DNA of 62,594 nt from Microtetraspora fusca (GCF_001570365.1 NZ_BBYK01000079.1:1-62594); one strand, 5' to 3'; positions 1 through 9,149 are shown, numbered from the stretch's first letter. The notes: generated by a model from the letters alone, not told the origin. Program-made: numbers and translations.

Positions 1-150
1 CGCCGCCTTGACAGTAATCAATACTCTCAGGCGCTGAAATCCGATTTCCGACGGTTTCTTCTGGAACGTTCCCAGGTCCGGTCCGAACAAGGACGGCTGC
101 TCTCCCACGGGATCCTCCACGCCGACCGCGCTATGGAGCTCCAAGATTAG
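1..150 (+). CDS. possible 3' end of an unidentified gene (partial)
   Basis: Frame 1 is open from the window edge for 49 codons to a TAG at 148-150. The translation is hydrophilic and helix-like, with RRLDSN at the edge and HADRAMELQD at the end. Only about two thirds of its codons end in G or C, well below the surrounding genes, so it may be foreign DNA or just a chance open frame. I recognise no family. The missing upstream sequence would decide. Confidence 0.3.
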   Translation, partial: RRLDSNQYSQALKSDFRRFLLERSQVRSEQGRLLSHGILHADRAMELQD

Positions 151-422
151 CTTTACTCTCCCTTTGACGGCAGGTCTTCGGGAAGGGTCCCCAAGGGAGT
201 CGGCGCCGCTTGTACGGGGCGTGGAGGAATCGAGCAAGTTCCGGGCCGTCAACCACCAGCGGCGGGCTCACGCGACGGGTGCGCACCCTCTGGTCGAGGA
301 CGCGTAGTCCCGTCAGCATGAGCCTGGATCCCGGCCCGCGCTGCTTCAGGGAAGGCGGACCCGGTCCGCCGGAGGGGGTGGCACCGCGACGGTCGCCGGC
401 ACGCCCGGCCGGGGGACGCGCT
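151..422. other. intergenic stretch, no convincing gene
   Basis: No convincing coding frame. A minus-strand frame at 131-319 has no ribosome binding site and no recognisable domain. A GC-rich inverted repeat at 354-370 (GGCGGACC and GGTCCGCC around one base) lies 3' of the membrane-protein gene that ends at 423 and could act as its terminator, although no T-tract follows. Confidence 0.4.
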
Positions 423-971
423 TCACCCCGAGGCCGCCAGCGGTCGCTCCCTGACCATGAGCCGTACGCCGATCACCGCCCAGGTGGCCGCGGGGGCCAG
501 CGAGCCCGCGTCGCCGAGGACGAGCATCAGCACGAACGACGCCGGCAGGAGGACGGACACGGGCCGTGGCAGCACTCCGGCCCGATAGGCGGCGACCGCG
601 ACCAGCGCCGTCCCCGCCGCCCAGAGCACGAGGCCCGGGAGGAACAGCGCCTGCGGCAGGGGGAGCTCGTCGGCGGTGACGAGCGTGACCGTCGCGGAGA
701 CCAGGACCAGCGCCTGGCCCAGGCCGTACAGCACGGCGCCGACGTCGCCGAGGCGGCCCCAGCCCGGGACGGCCGCGTGCGCCGCCCGCAGCGCGACCAC
801 GGCGAGCACGCCCGTGGCCAGCGTGAGGGCGAACGCCGCCTCCATCAGATAGTCGGCGAGCGTGGTGAACGGGATGTGCTGCCGCCCGGCGACCGTCTGG
901 GTCACCCACAGGGTCACGGCGGCGAGCGCGGCGGCGAACGGGAACGCCGCCCGCACGGATGTTCTCTTCAT
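423..971 (-). CDS. small multi-pass membrane protein, function unknown
   Basis: 182 aa with five or six hydrophobic segments (about residues 8-25, 41-62, 77-100, 106-129, 136-155 and 158-172) and short basic loops, so an integral membrane protein. I see no catalytic motif and do not recognise the family. It is the last gene of a run of same-strand genes, 78 bp after the response regulator, so it may be co-transcribed with that two-component system or be its target. A sensing or envelope role is only a guess from position. Confidence 0.75.
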   Translation of the reverse strand: MKRTSVRAAFPFAAALAAVTLWVTQTVAGRQHIPFTTLADYLMEAAFALTLATGVLAVVALRAAHAAVPGWGRLGDVGAVLYGLGQALVLVSATVTLVTADELPLPQALFLPGLVLWAAGTALVAVAAYRAGVLPRPVSVLLPASFVLMLVLGDAGSLAPAATWAVIGVRLMVRERPLAASG

Positions 972-1049
972 GGTTCCGAGGGTCGGCCCGGTCCCATCCC
1001 GTACGGCAGAGCCGACCGTCCCGGCCGAGGGGGAGCCGATCCCGAGGGG

Positions 1050-1694
1050 TCAGGGCCGGCCGAGGCCGGCGTCGCGCGCGGCGGCGATGGCGGCGGCCCG
1101 GTCGGGAACGGCCAGCTTGACGAGGATGGCGGACACCGTGTTGGCCACGGTCTTGGGGCTCAGGTGCAGGCGGGAGGCGACCGCCTGGTTGCCGAGGCCG
1201 CGCGCGACGAGGTCCAGGATCTCGTACTCGCGGTCGGTCAGCTTGGGGAAGGGGCGCTCCGAGGTGCGCGGCGGCGCGTGCAGCAGCGCGATGACCGCCT
1301 CGGCGGCTCCCTGGCCGAAGACGGCCTGCCCGAGGACGGCGCCCCTGACCGCGCTGACGACGTCGTCCTGGGTGGCGGTCTTCAGCAGATAGCCCCTGGC
1401 CCCGGCCCGGATGGCGGCGAGCATCGACAGGTCGTCGTCCGACATCGTCAGCATGATCACCACCGGTGGGGCGGGCTGCGCGGCGAGCCGCCGGGTGGCC
1501 TCGATGCCGTCCATGACCGGCATCGCGATGTCCATGAGCACCACGTCGGGCGCGTGCTCGCGGGCCGCGGCCAGCGCCTTCGCGCCGTCCTCGGCGACCG
1601 CCGTCACCTCGAGGCCGGGAACGCTGGACAACATCGCCCGCAGCCCGTCACGGAAAAGGGGGTGGTCGTCCACGACCATGACGCGGATCGTCAT
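1050..1694 (-). CDS. NarL/LuxR-family response regulator
   Basis: 214 aa. The N-terminal receiver domain opens with VMVVDDHPLFRDG and carries the phosphoacceptor Asp at residue 55 (VVLMDIAMPVMDG). The conserved Thr and Lys follow in IMLTMSDDD and GYLLK. The C-terminus is a LuxR-type helix-turn-helix (LTDREYEILDLVARGLGNQ, then LSPKTVANTVS). The ATG overlaps the stop of the upstream kinase gene by 4 bp (ATGA), so the two are translationally coupled and form a cognate pair. Targets cannot be read directly. The adjoining ABC exporter is the obvious candidate. Confidence 0.95.
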   Translation of the reverse strand: MTIRVMVVDDHPLFRDGLRAMLSSVPGLEVTAVAEDGAKALAAAREHAPDVVLMDIAMPVMDGIEATRRLAAQPAPPVVIMLTMSDDDLSMLAAIRAGARGYLLKTATQDDVVSAVRGAVLGQAVFGQGAAEAVIALLHAPPRTSERPFPKLTDREYEILDLVARGLGNQAVASRLHLSPKTVANTVSAILVKLAVPDRAAAIAAARDAGLGRP

Positions 1695-3547
1695 CGTTCC
1701 TCGCCGAGGGGGATCGAGGCGATCACGGTGGTGCCGGGATCGCCGGAGGTGAACGCGAGCGTACCGCCCAGCTCTGCCACGCGTTCGCGCATGGACGACA
1801 GGCCGACGCCGGGGGTGACCCGCTCGGGCAGGCCGGTGCCGTCGTCGGCCACGGTGACGGTGAGCGCGGTCGCGGTGCGGCTCAGCCGTACCGCGCAGTG
1901 GCGGGCGGCGGAGTGCCTGATCGCGTTGGTGAGCGCCTCCCTGGCCACCAGGTAGGCGGCGGTCTCGGCCGCCGCGCCCAGCCCGGAGGTGTCGCAGACG
2001 CCGACCTCGACCGCCACGCCCGAGGCGTGCAGCGACGCGGACGCGTACTCGATCGCGGGGCCGAGCCCGAGCTGGGCCAGCTCCGGAGGGCGCAGCCCGC
2101 GTACGAGGCGGCGCACGCTCGTCCCCGCCTCGCCCACCTGCTCCCTGATGTGGGCGAGCAGCGACGACGCCCGGTCGGGGTCGTCGCGCAGGGCGTTCCC
2201 CGCGGCGTCCACGGAGAAGCCGATCCCGGCGAGCACGGGCCCGAGACCGTCGTGCAGGTCCCGGCTGATCCGCCGTCGCTCCTCCTCGCGGGCGGTGACC
2301 AGCAGCCGCCGCGAGTGCTGGAGGGCCATCTGCCGGTGGGCGGCGGCCAGCGCCGCGCCCGCCTGGAGCGCCAGGCCGCGCAGCGTCCACGCGCTGCCCT
2401 CGGCGACGTCGAGCGAGCCGAGCGCCTCTCCCTGGAAGGAGAGCGGCACGGTGAGGGCGACCCGGGGCGGCCCGCCGCGCTCGATGACCTTCAGAGGGGC
2501 GTCCTGAGGGCCGAGGCGCACCCGCAGGTACGGCGTGCGTGTCACGTCGGTGACCGCGTCCGCGAGCGCGGCGACGATCTCGTCCGGGACCGAGGTGGCG
2601 GCCAGTCGTTCGGCCAGCCGTGCGGCCGCCTCCCGTGGGTCGGCGCGTCCGCCGTACAGGAGCCGGCCGGTGGTTCGGCCGAGATAGCGCCGCGTCGGCT
2701 CCGCCGCGAGCGCCACACCGGCCGCCGCCACGGCGTTCGCGTCCCCGGGAATGGGCGCGAGCAGCGCGAACACGCCGACCAGCACCAGCGCGAGCAGGCC
2801 GTAGGTCAGGATCGCGCGCAGCAGCGGCCCGGTCTCGTAGAGGTCGTGCCTGAGCATGGCCAGCGCGATGCCCGCGGGCAGCGCGAACGTCCCCACGGCG
2901 GTCAGCGGCACGGCCACCGCCGATGGGAGCACCGACTCGGAGAACGAGCCGATCGCGAACGCGGCCCCGCCCGAGCAGATCCACAGGAGCTGGAGCCGCT
3001 GTCGCCCGGTCGCGCGCACGGTCCGCACGACCAGCCCGGCCATGCACGAGATCGAGATCAGGGCGAGCACGCCGAGCGCGATCGGCAGCGCCCACACGAG
3101 CGGCCGCAGCGCCTCCACGGCGTACGGATTGTCCATCACGGGGTCGGGGACGAACGCGAGCAGGACGGTGAAGGCGGTGATGACCACGACGGCGACGGCG
3201 GCGACCGGCCGCCAGCGCGGGCTCGGCAAACGCCCCTCCGGGACGAGGAGCAGCAGCACGCTCGTGATGGTCAGCAGCGGAGGCGCCCACACCCAGCCGG
3301 CCAGCCAGCGGAGCCAGTCGACGTGCGCGCCGTACCGCTCCGCGGCGTGCGCCGCCGCCCCGAGCACGGCCATGAGGCACAGCGGGCCGACCGCGCCGCC
3401 CGCCCGCCGGGCCACCAGGTACGCGCCGAGCGGGCAGAAGCTCAGCGCGATCGCGACGTCCTGGGCGGTCCTCTGGGTGAGGGGTCCTCCCGCGACGGCG
3501 AGCACGCAGGCCAGGCCGAAGACGCTCCACGCGAGACCGATGCGCAC
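1691..3547 (-). CDS. membrane sensor histidine kinase, NarL-partner (HisKA_3) type
   Basis: 618 aa. About the first 300 residues hold a string of hydrophobic segments, the sensory membrane domain. A linker of GAF-like character follows (around residues 300-390), then the dimerisation/phosphoacceptor helix EEERRRISRDLHDGLGPVLA with the His, and a HATPase domain with VADDGTGLP and GLSSMRERV. Start is GTG at 3547, preceded by AAGGAG at a 5-bp gap. It overlaps the response-regulator gene by 4 bp and lies 110 bp downstream of the ABC ATPase gene on the same strand. The signal sensed is unknown. Confidence 0.93.
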   Translation of the reverse strand: MRIGLAWSVFGLACVLAVAGGPLTQRTAQDVAIALSFCPLGAYLVARRAGGAVGPLCLMAVLGAAAHAAERYGAHVDWLRWLAGWVWAPPLLTITSVLLLLVPEGRLPSPRWRPVAAVAVVVITAFTVLLAFVPDPVMDNPYAVEALRPLVWALPIALGVLALISISCMAGLVVRTVRATGRQRLQLLWICSGGAAFAIGSFSESVLPSAVAVPLTAVGTFALPAGIALAMLRHDLYETGPLLRAILTYGLLALVLVGVFALLAPIPGDANAVAAAGVALAAEPTRRYLGRTTGRLLYGGRADPREAAARLAERLAATSVPDEIVAALADAVTDVTRTPYLRVRLGPQDAPLKVIERGGPPRVALTVPLSFQGEALGSLDVAEGSAWTLRGLALQAGAALAAAHRQMALQHSRRLLVTAREEERRRISRDLHDGLGPVLAGIGFSVDAAGNALRDDPDRASSLLAHIREQVGEAGTSVRRLVRGLRPPELAQLGLGPAIEYASASLHASGVAVEVGVCDTSGLGAAAETAAYLVAREALTNAIRHSAARHCAVRLSRTATALTVTVADDGTGLPERVTPGVGLSSMRERVAELGGTLAFTSGDPGTTVIASIPLGEER

Positions 3548-3657
3548 GGGCGCTCCTTGAGGAGGGGGACCGATCGCCCATATTGCCGCACATCGGGCGT
3601 CCCGGCGTCACGGGAGAGACCTCCCGGCGCGCCGGGCACGTCATCCGGCCGGCGCGA

Positions 3658-4527
3658 TCAGCCGGGTACGGCCTCCCGCATGAGCGCGACGTAGCCCTCC
3701 TCCAGCGACGGCTGCACGGGGACCGCGGCCGGGTCCGGCTTGGTGGGGCTGACCACGCGGTAGTGGGTGCCGCCCGGACGGCCGACCGCCGACACCACCA
3801 CGCCGGTGGACGGGGGCGGCCCCTGGGTGACGACCTCCCACGTCGCGCCCTGGGCCCGGTCGATGATGCCGGTCACCGGGCCGGTGAAGACCACCCGTCC
3901 CGAGGCCATGACGGCGGCCTCCTGGCAGGTCTGCGCGACGTCCTCCACGATGTGCGTGCTCAGCAGCACCGTCCGGTGGCCCGCGATCTGGGCGAGGAGC
4001 GTGCGGAACCGGATGCGCTCCTCGGGGTCGAGCCCGGCCGTCGGCTCGTCCACGACCACCAGGGCGGGGTCGCCGAGCAGGGCCTGGGCGATGCCGACCC
4101 GCCGCCGCATGCCTCCGGAGAAGCCCTTGAGCCGGCGCCGGGCCACGTCGGACAGCCCCACCATGTCGAGCAGCTCGCCGATCTGGCGCCGCCGGGCCGC
4201 GTCGTCGTCCAGGCCCTTGAGCAGGCCGACGTACTCCAGGAACTCGTGCGTCGTCAGGTCGGGATAGAGGCCGAGGTCCTGCGGCAGGTATCCCAGCCGC
4301 CGCTGTACGGCCAGCCGTCCCGCCCGCGTGGTGATGTCGTGGCCGCCCACCAACACCCGCCCGCTGGTCGGGGGCAGCACCCCGGCCAGGATGCGCATGA
4401 GGGTGGTCTTGCCCGCGCCGTTCGTGCCCAGCAGGCCGAACATGCCTCCCGGTACGGCGAGATCGACGCCGCGCAGCGCCTCGACGCGCCCGAACCGCCG
4501 GCGCAGCCCGCTGATCATGATGTCCAT
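3658..4527 (-). CDS. ABC transporter ATP-binding protein (ABC-2 exporter type)
   Basis: 289 aa. Walker A is GTNGAGKTT near residues 34-42, the signature is FSGGMRRR, and Walker B is LVVVDEPTAGLD, followed by the switch His in LLSTHIVED. About 80 C-terminal residues after the ATPase core resemble the tail seen in drug and lantibiotic exporters. An AAGGAAG motif precedes the ATG. Two membrane-protein genes lie immediately upstream on the same strand (20 bp gap, then a 4-bp overlap), so the three should form one exporter. Confidence 0.93.
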   Translation of the reverse strand: MDIMISGLRRRFGRVEALRGVDLAVPGGMFGLLGTNGAGKTTLMRILAGVLPPTSGRVLVGGHDITTRAGRLAVQRRLGYLPQDLGLYPDLTTHEFLEYVGLLKGLDDDAARRRQIGELLDMVGLSDVARRRLKGFSGGMRRRVGIAQALLGDPALVVVDEPTAGLDPEERIRFRTLLAQIAGHRTVLLSTHIVEDVAQTCQEAAVMASGRVVFTGPVTGIIDRAQGATWEVVTQGPPPSTGVVVSAVGRPGGTHYRVVSPTKPDPAAVPVQPSLEEGYVALMREAVPG

Positions 4528-4547
4528 GGTCTTCCTTGGTCTCCGTT

Positions 4548-5339
4548 TCAGGACGAGGTACGGCGGGCGAGCAGCGGGCTCGCGAACACGAGGGGCGGCG
4601 TCGCGAGCACGGCCAGCAGGACGACGCTGAGGAGCGCCGCGCCGCCGCCGGGTTCGGGCCGCAGGAAGGAGAGCCAGCCGGGGGCGCCCGCGTACAGAGC
4701 GCGCTCACCGATGAGCCAGCTCGCCGGGTAGTCGCCGATCGGCGTCAGCAGGGTGCCCGTCAGCGAGGGCAGGTAGTTCGGGCCGAGCAGGTTCCCCCAG
4801 AACCAGTAGCCCGCGAACAGCACCCGGAACAGCGGCGCCGAGAACATCAGCGGGCAGACGAGCGCGAACGCGGCCACGAACGCCAGGCCCGGCAGCAGCA
4901 CCACGGCGAACGCGACGACCGCCCAGAGGAACAGGGCCGGGTCGCCCCGGTGGACGAACTCGCCCGCCGCCGTGACGAGCAGCACCAGCAGGGCGGGGAC
5001 GGCGGTCGCGGCGACGGACCCGGCGTACTTCCCGGCTACCAGCGCGCCCGGCCGGGTCGGCAGGCTGGCGAGCAGCGACGCGGCGCCCAGCCGGTGGTCG
5101 CGGACGAGCCGGTCGGCCAGCACCATGCCGAACCCGATGGGCAGCAGCATCGAGAACAGCAGCGCCCACGAGCCCATCACCCGGGCGGCGTCCGCGGCGG
5201 CCGGCAGGTGGCGCGGGCCCCGGTCGCCCTGGGCGACGGCGATGAGGACGGCCAGACCGGCCGTACTCAACCACAGGGACCGCTTGCGGATCTGCATGCG
5301 GAACTCGTAGCGGCAGACGGCGAAGAAACGCCCCCTCAT
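4548..5339 (-). CDS. ABC-2 type exporter membrane subunit
   Basis: 263 aa with about six hydrophobic segments and a basic N-terminus (FRMQIRKRSLWLS), typical of ABC-2 permeases. Its start overlaps the preceding permease stop by 4 bp (5336-5339), indicating translational coupling, and the ATPase gene follows after 20 bp. The DRLVRDHRLGAASLLASLPT stretch resembles the cytoplasmic loop of such permeases that contacts the ATPase. No substrate can be read. Regulation is probably shared with the adjoining two-component or sigma systems. Confidence 0.85.
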   Translation of the reverse strand: MRGRFFAVCRYEFRMQIRKRSLWLSTAGLAVLIAVAQGDRGPRHLPAAADAARVMGSWALLFSMLLPIGFGMVLADRLVRDHRLGAASLLASLPTRPGALVAGKYAGSVAATAVPALLVLLVTAAGEFVHRGDPALFLWAVVAFAVVLLPGLAFVAAFALVCPLMFSAPLFRVLFAGYWFWGNLLGPNYLPSLTGTLLTPIGDYPASWLIGERALYAGAPGWLSFLRPEPGGGAALLSVVLLAVLATPPLVFASPLLARRTSS

Positions 5340-6028
5340 ACTTCTTCCTCCGTCAGGAGGCGCTCCGGCCGGCGCAGCAGCAGGAGCGCGGTCGTGATGA
5401 ACAGGACGCCGCAGGCGGCGAGCACCGCGCGGTTCGTCCACCAGCCGTCGGCGACGCCCTCCCGGCTGGTCAGGAACAGAAAGAACGGACGCGACCACGC
5501 GCCGGCGACCAGCGCCGAGGCGAAGAGCTGCTGGCACAGCCACACCATGGCGACCGTCGTGGTGGCCAGCACGACGCTGCGCCCCAGGACGGCCACGAGC
5601 AGGGCCAGCCCGGTGAGCCCCAGCAGCGGCGACGCCCAGACCAGGGCCGACGCGAGGGGCGAGTCCGGCCCGGCCCACGAGCCGGTGAGCCGCAGCGCGG
5701 CCGAGAAGAGCAGCGACAACACGGCGCCGATCCCGGCCACCACACCCAGCCGGCGGCCCAGCGTCCAGGAGTAGCCGGTGGGCAGCGCGAGCTGAAGTTC
5801 GCGGCAGCGGTCCACGCTGACCACCGTGACCGCCGCCATCGCCGCGGCCAGCGGGACGAGCGCCTCGACGCCGGAGAGGAGCAGGTTGTGGACGAACGGC
5901 CGCGGCGTGCCGAAGGCCGCCCCCGCCGCCGCGAGGGCGAGGGTGACCAGAAGGGAGGCGGGCGGCGCCAGGCAGGCCGGCCATCCCGCACGCCGGGCCT
6001 CGTACCGCCACAGGGACATCGGTTTCAC
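5336..6028 (-). CDS. ABC transporter-associated membrane protein
   Basis: 230 aa with about six hydrophobic segments. It opens with a basic amphipathic stretch (MSLWRYEARRAGW), like many ABC-2 permease subunits. It overlaps the next permease by 4 bp and starts 51 bp after the anti-sigma-like gene. The start used is GTG at 6028. An internal ATG at 6019 is equally plausible, since neither has a clear Shine-Dalgarno. I take it as the second membrane subunit of the exporter, from position and topology only. Confidence 0.75.
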   Translation of the reverse strand: MKPMSLWRYEARRAGWPACLAPPASLLVTLALAAAGAAFGTPRPFVHNLLLSGVEALVPLAAAMAAVTVVSVDRCRELQLALPTGYSWTLGRRLGVVAGIGAVLSLLFSAALRLTGSWAGPDSPLASALVWASPLLGLTGLALLVAVLGRSVVLATTTVAMVWLCQQLFASALVAGAWSRPFFLFLTSREGVADGWWTNRAVLAACGVLFITTALLLLRRPERLLTEEEV

Positions 6029-6079
6029 ACAGGTGGGTACCGGCCGGGCCGGATCGGTTCACCGGAATCTTGTTCCGGT

Positions 6080-6994
6080 TCAGAGGCCGGCCCGGTGCGC
6101 CGCTCCGCGCGGGAGACGCGGTGCCAGCAGCACCGTCACCGCGACGAGCGCCGCCGCGCCCACCAGGATGCCGGAGCCCGGCGACCACAGCGGCTCCATC
6201 ACGGCCGCCACCGCCCGGTCGATCTCGCCTGTCGTCGCGAGCATCCGGAGCAGCCACAGCGTCATCGCCGCCCCCACGCCGACGGACGGCCGCCACAGCA
6301 CCGACAACGCGAAGCTGAGCGCGGACAGCGGCACCAGCGGGCCGAACCACGCGGCCACGAGGCCGAGAGCGCCCGCGACCGGTTGCAACGGGGTGAGCGC
6401 GAGCGTGACGAGCAGGCCGCCCGTGACGATCACGCCGAGCACCAGCGACAGCCGGGCGAGCAGCACCACCCTGGGCGAGGTGGGCGTGGCCGCGAGCAGC
6501 TCGCCCACCGGCTCGCGCTCCGCCCCGCACGCCCCCGCCACCGCGATCGCCGCGGCCAGCGGGATCACGGTGGCGAGCGCGTGCGGTGCCAGCCCCAGCG
6601 ACGAGACCCGGGCGGCGATCACGCCGCCGAGCACGAGGGCGGCCGCGGAGACCACCCAGACCGGCCATCTGATCAGGGTCCGCTGGCGGGCGAACAGGCC
6701 GACGGCCCGCCGCCACGGCCGCTCTCCCAGTGCGCCGCCGTACCGGGGGACCGGGCGGAGGCGGGCGGCCGACCCGGCCGATGCCGATCCGATCCCCGCG
6801 CGGATGGCGGCGAAGATCGACGGTGTGGGCGGGGCCACCGCGGCGGCCCGCTCCGTGACGGCCGTACGGACCCTGCGCCACGACTCGGCCTCGGCCGCGC
6901 ACTCGGCGCACGCCTCCACGTGGGCGGCCACGGCGGCCGGGTCGGGAAGGACGCCCGCGGCGTAGTCCGGCAGCAGTTCGGTGGGATGGTTCAT
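6080..6994 (-). CDS. zinc-finger membrane anti-sigma-like protein
   Basis: 304 aa. The N-terminus carries the H-x3-C-x2-C zinc-binding anti-sigma signature (His25, Cys29, Cys32). Several hydrophobic segments follow through most of the C-terminal two thirds, so it is polytopic rather than the usual single-pass anti-sigma. Its ATG overlaps the stop of the ECF sigma gene by 4 bp. By analogy with zinc-binding anti-sigma factors it should hold the sigma factor at the membrane. The permease-like C-terminus is odd and could be the sensory part or an ABC-associated domain. Confidence 0.8.
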   Translation of the reverse strand: MNHPTELLPDYAAGVLPDPAAVAAHVEACAECAAEAESWRRVRTAVTERAAAVAPPTPSIFAAIRAGIGSASAGSAARLRPVPRYGGALGERPWRRAVGLFARQRTLIRWPVWVVSAAALVLGGVIAARVSSLGLAPHALATVIPLAAAIAVAGACGAEREPVGELLAATPTSPRVVLLARLSLVLGVIVTGGLLVTLALTPLQPVAGALGLVAAWFGPLVPLSALSFALSVLWRPSVGVGAAMTLWLLRMLATTGEIDRAVAAVMEPLWSPGSGILVGAAALVAVTVLLAPRLPRGAAHRAGL

Positions 6995-7545
6995 CGGCCG
7001 GCCTCCTCGACCACGACGGGCAGGGCCCGGGCCAGCGCGGCCCGGGCGTTGAACAGGCGGCTCTTCACCGTGCCGACCGGGATGCCCAGCACCTCGGCGA
7101 TCTCCGCATGCGACATCTCGGCGGCGAACGCGAGATCGAGGACCTCGCGGTGGAGCGGCGCCAGCGTCCCCAGCGCGGCGGCGACCGCGGCGGCGTCGGC
7201 GCGCGCCAGCGCCACGGCCTGCGGCCCCGGCTCGGGCGAGGGCAGGTCGAGCGCGTCGTCGAGGGGGCGTAGCGCCGGCAGATGGCCGCGCATCCGCTTG
7301 AGCGCCTGACGGCGGCAGATGCCGAACAGCCAGGTGCGCACCAGCGACCGCTCCTCGAACGAGTCCGCGCCGCGCCACACGGCGATGAACGTCTCCTGGA
7401 GCGCCTCCTCGGCCGGTCCGCGCTCGCCCAGGAGTCCTTCGGCGTACGCCAGGAGCGCCGCCGCGTGCCGGGCGTACAACGCCTCGAAGGCATGCTCGTC
7501 ACCCCGGCTGACCAGCCGCAACAGCTCCAGATCCGTCATCTCCAT
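6991..7545 (-). CDS. ECF-family RNA polymerase sigma factor
   Basis: 184 aa, the usual length. Region 2 contains EEALQETFIAVWRG and TWLFGICRRQALKRMR. Region 4 carries the helix-turn-helix MSHAEIAEVLGIPVGTVKSR. The zinc-finger membrane protein follows with a 4-bp overlap, the classic sigma/anti-sigma arrangement. A second ATG two codons in (7539) could also serve. It heads a same-strand run that includes an ABC exporter and a two-component system, so those are its plausible targets. Confidence 0.93.
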   Translation of the reverse strand: MEMTDLELLRLVSRGDEHAFEALYARHAAALLAYAEGLLGERGPAEEALQETFIAVWRGADSFEERSLVRTWLFGICRRQALKRMRGHLPALRPLDDALDLPSPEPGPQAVALARADAAAVAAALGTLAPLHREVLDLAFAAEMSHAEIAEVLGIPVGTVKSRLFNARAALARALPVVVEEAGR

Positions 7546-7594
7546 CGTTGTGGGTACTCTTCCGGACCCGCGGGTTCACCGCAAAACGCGGGCA

Positions 7595-7620
7595 CTTCAC
7601 GTGATTCAAGTCACGCTGAA
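7595..7620. promoter_or_regulatory. imperfect inverted repeat between the sigma and peptidase genes
   Basis: TTCACGTGA and TCACGCTGAA form an inverted repeat around TTCAAG in the 104-bp divergent intergenic region. It could be an operator for either gene. One arm has an extra base, so the symmetry is imperfect. Confidence 0.35.
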
Positions 7621-7649
7621 CCCGTGCGGCCTCCCCGGCACTCAGCAGC

Positions 7650-9149
7650 ATGGGAATTCCTCGTGCCATCGCGCGATCCTCCGCGTTCCGCGTCCGGGGC
7701 GGCCGGGCGTCGCTCGCCGCTCTCGCCGCGCTGCTCTGCCTGCCCGCGCTCCCCGCCGCGGCGGCTCCGTCACCGGCGGGGGTGCGGGCCGTCTCCTGGG
7801 TCCCGTGCGACCCGCCGGACGAGGGCGCCCGCTGCGGCGCCGTCACCGTCCCCGTCGACTGGGATCATCCGTCCGCGTCCGGCTCCGCCCAGGTGCGGAT
7901 CGCGGTACGGCCGGCCCGTGACCGCGCCCGCCGCGTCGGCGTGCTGATGTTCAACCCCGGCGGTCCCGGCGCGGGCGCCGCCGACATGGCCGCACGCAAG
8001 GACTGGGCGGAGTTCTGGTTTCCGCCCGCCCTGCTCGACCGGTTCGACATCGTCGGCGTGGACCCGCGGGGCGTGCCGGGCAGCACGCCGGTCTCATGCG
8101 CCGATCCGGTGAATCCCGAGGTGTCGCGCTTCCCCCGTACGCGGGCCGAGGTGCGCGGTCTGGTCGCGGCGAGCTCCTCGTTCGCCGCGTCGTGCCTCCA
8201 GCGGACCGGCCCGCTCGCCGCCCACCTCGACACCGACACCGTCGCCAGGGATCTCGACGCGGTCCGCGCGGCGCTCGGCGAGCCCACGATCAGCTTCCTC
8301 GGCGTCTCGTACGGCACGATGCTCGCCCAGGCCTACGCCGAGCGCTATCCGAGCCGGGTCCGCGCCCTCGTCCTCGACGGCGTCGTGGACCGCTCCCTGC
8401 CGGCCGCGCGGCTCGTCCTCGACGGGGCCGCCGCCGTCCAGGACGGCCTGGCCCGCTTCGCCGCCCGGTGCGCGGTGACCGAGGCGTGCGTCCTGCGCGG
8501 CAAGGACGTCACCGCCGAGCTCCGCCGCATGTACGCGCGGGCGGAGCGGGGCGAGGTGCGCGCGGGCGGTCGGGCGGTGACCGCCGAGGAGCTCCGGATC
8601 GCCGTCAACGACGGGCTGAACACGCCCCTCGTCGACGGCAGGCTCGCCGCGGGCATCCGGGACGCGACGGACAAGGGGGATGCCAACCTGCTCACCTCGC
8701 TGTCCCGCTACCAGGGACGGGACGAGTACACGCGCTATCGCGCCATCATCTGCCAGGACGTGCCGCGCGTGCGTCCCGACGAGTTGATCGGACTGGCCGG
8801 CGCGGCGACGCGGCGGGGGCCGAGCCTGCGCGGCGCCTCCGAGATGTGGGACATCGTGTCCGGCTGCGCGGGCCTGCCGCAGCAGGCCCACTGGACCCCG
8901 CACGCCTGGCGGGTGCCCGCCACGGTCACGCCGCTGATCCTCTCCGGCGCGCACGACGTCGCCACGCCGCGCCGCTGGGCCGAGTCCGTCCACCGGCGGC
9001 TCCCCGGAAGCACCCTGATCCGCTGGGACGGCGACGGGCACGCCGCCTGGCCGATGCACAACGCGTGCGCCATGACGGCGGCCGTGACCTACCTGACCGA
9101 CCTCGCCCCGCCCACCTCGACGAGCTGCCCGGCGGACCGGGCATCCTGA
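7650..9149 (+). CDS. secreted alpha/beta-hydrolase, TAP-like (tripeptidyl aminopeptidase family)
   Basis: 499 aa. An N-terminal Sec signal peptide (basic start, hydrophobic stretch, cleavage near ALPAAAAPS at about residue 39) points to export. The oxyanion motif is MFNPGGPG. The nucleophile Ser lies in GVSYGTMLAQAY, the Asp in ILSGAHDVATP and the His in WDGDGHAAW. The C-terminal TAP-like segment is present and the length fits the Streptomyces tripeptidyl aminopeptidase/SlpD-SlpE group. It is divergent from the sigma gene and stands alone. The true substrate (peptide or ester) is unknown. Confidence 0.88.
   Translation: MGIPRAIARSSAFRVRGGRASLAALAALLCLPALPAAAAPSPAGVRAVSWVPCDPPDEGARCGAVTVPVDWDHPSASGSAQVRIAVRPARDRARRVGVLMFNPGGPGAGAADMAARKDWAEFWFPPALLDRFDIVGVDPRGVPGSTPVSCADPVNPEVSRFPRTRAEVRGLVAASSSFAASCLQRTGPLAAHLDTDTVARDLDAVRAALGEPTISFLGVSYGTMLAQAYAERYPSRVRALVLDGVVDRSLPAARLVLDGAAAVQDGLARFAARCAVTEACVLRGKDVTAELRRMYARAERGEVRAGGRAVTAEELRIAVNDGLNTPLVDGRLAAGIRDATDKGDANLLTSLSRYQGRDEYTRYRAIICQDVPRVRPDELIGLAGAATRRGPSLRGASEMWDIVSGCAGLPQQAHWTPHAWRVPATVTPLILSGAHDVATPRRWAESVHRRLPGSTLIRWDGDGHAAWPMHNACAMTAAVTYLTDLAPPTSTSCPADRAS

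Noticed and set aside
131-319. 62-codon minus-strand frame
   Set aside because: No ribosome binding site, no recognisable domain, and basic random-looking composition.
210-1955. Long open frames opposite the response-regulator and kinase genes, and similar frames across the whole window
   Set aside because: Arg/Gly/Pro-rich translations without domains lying antisense to well-supported genes. They are shadows caused by high GC.
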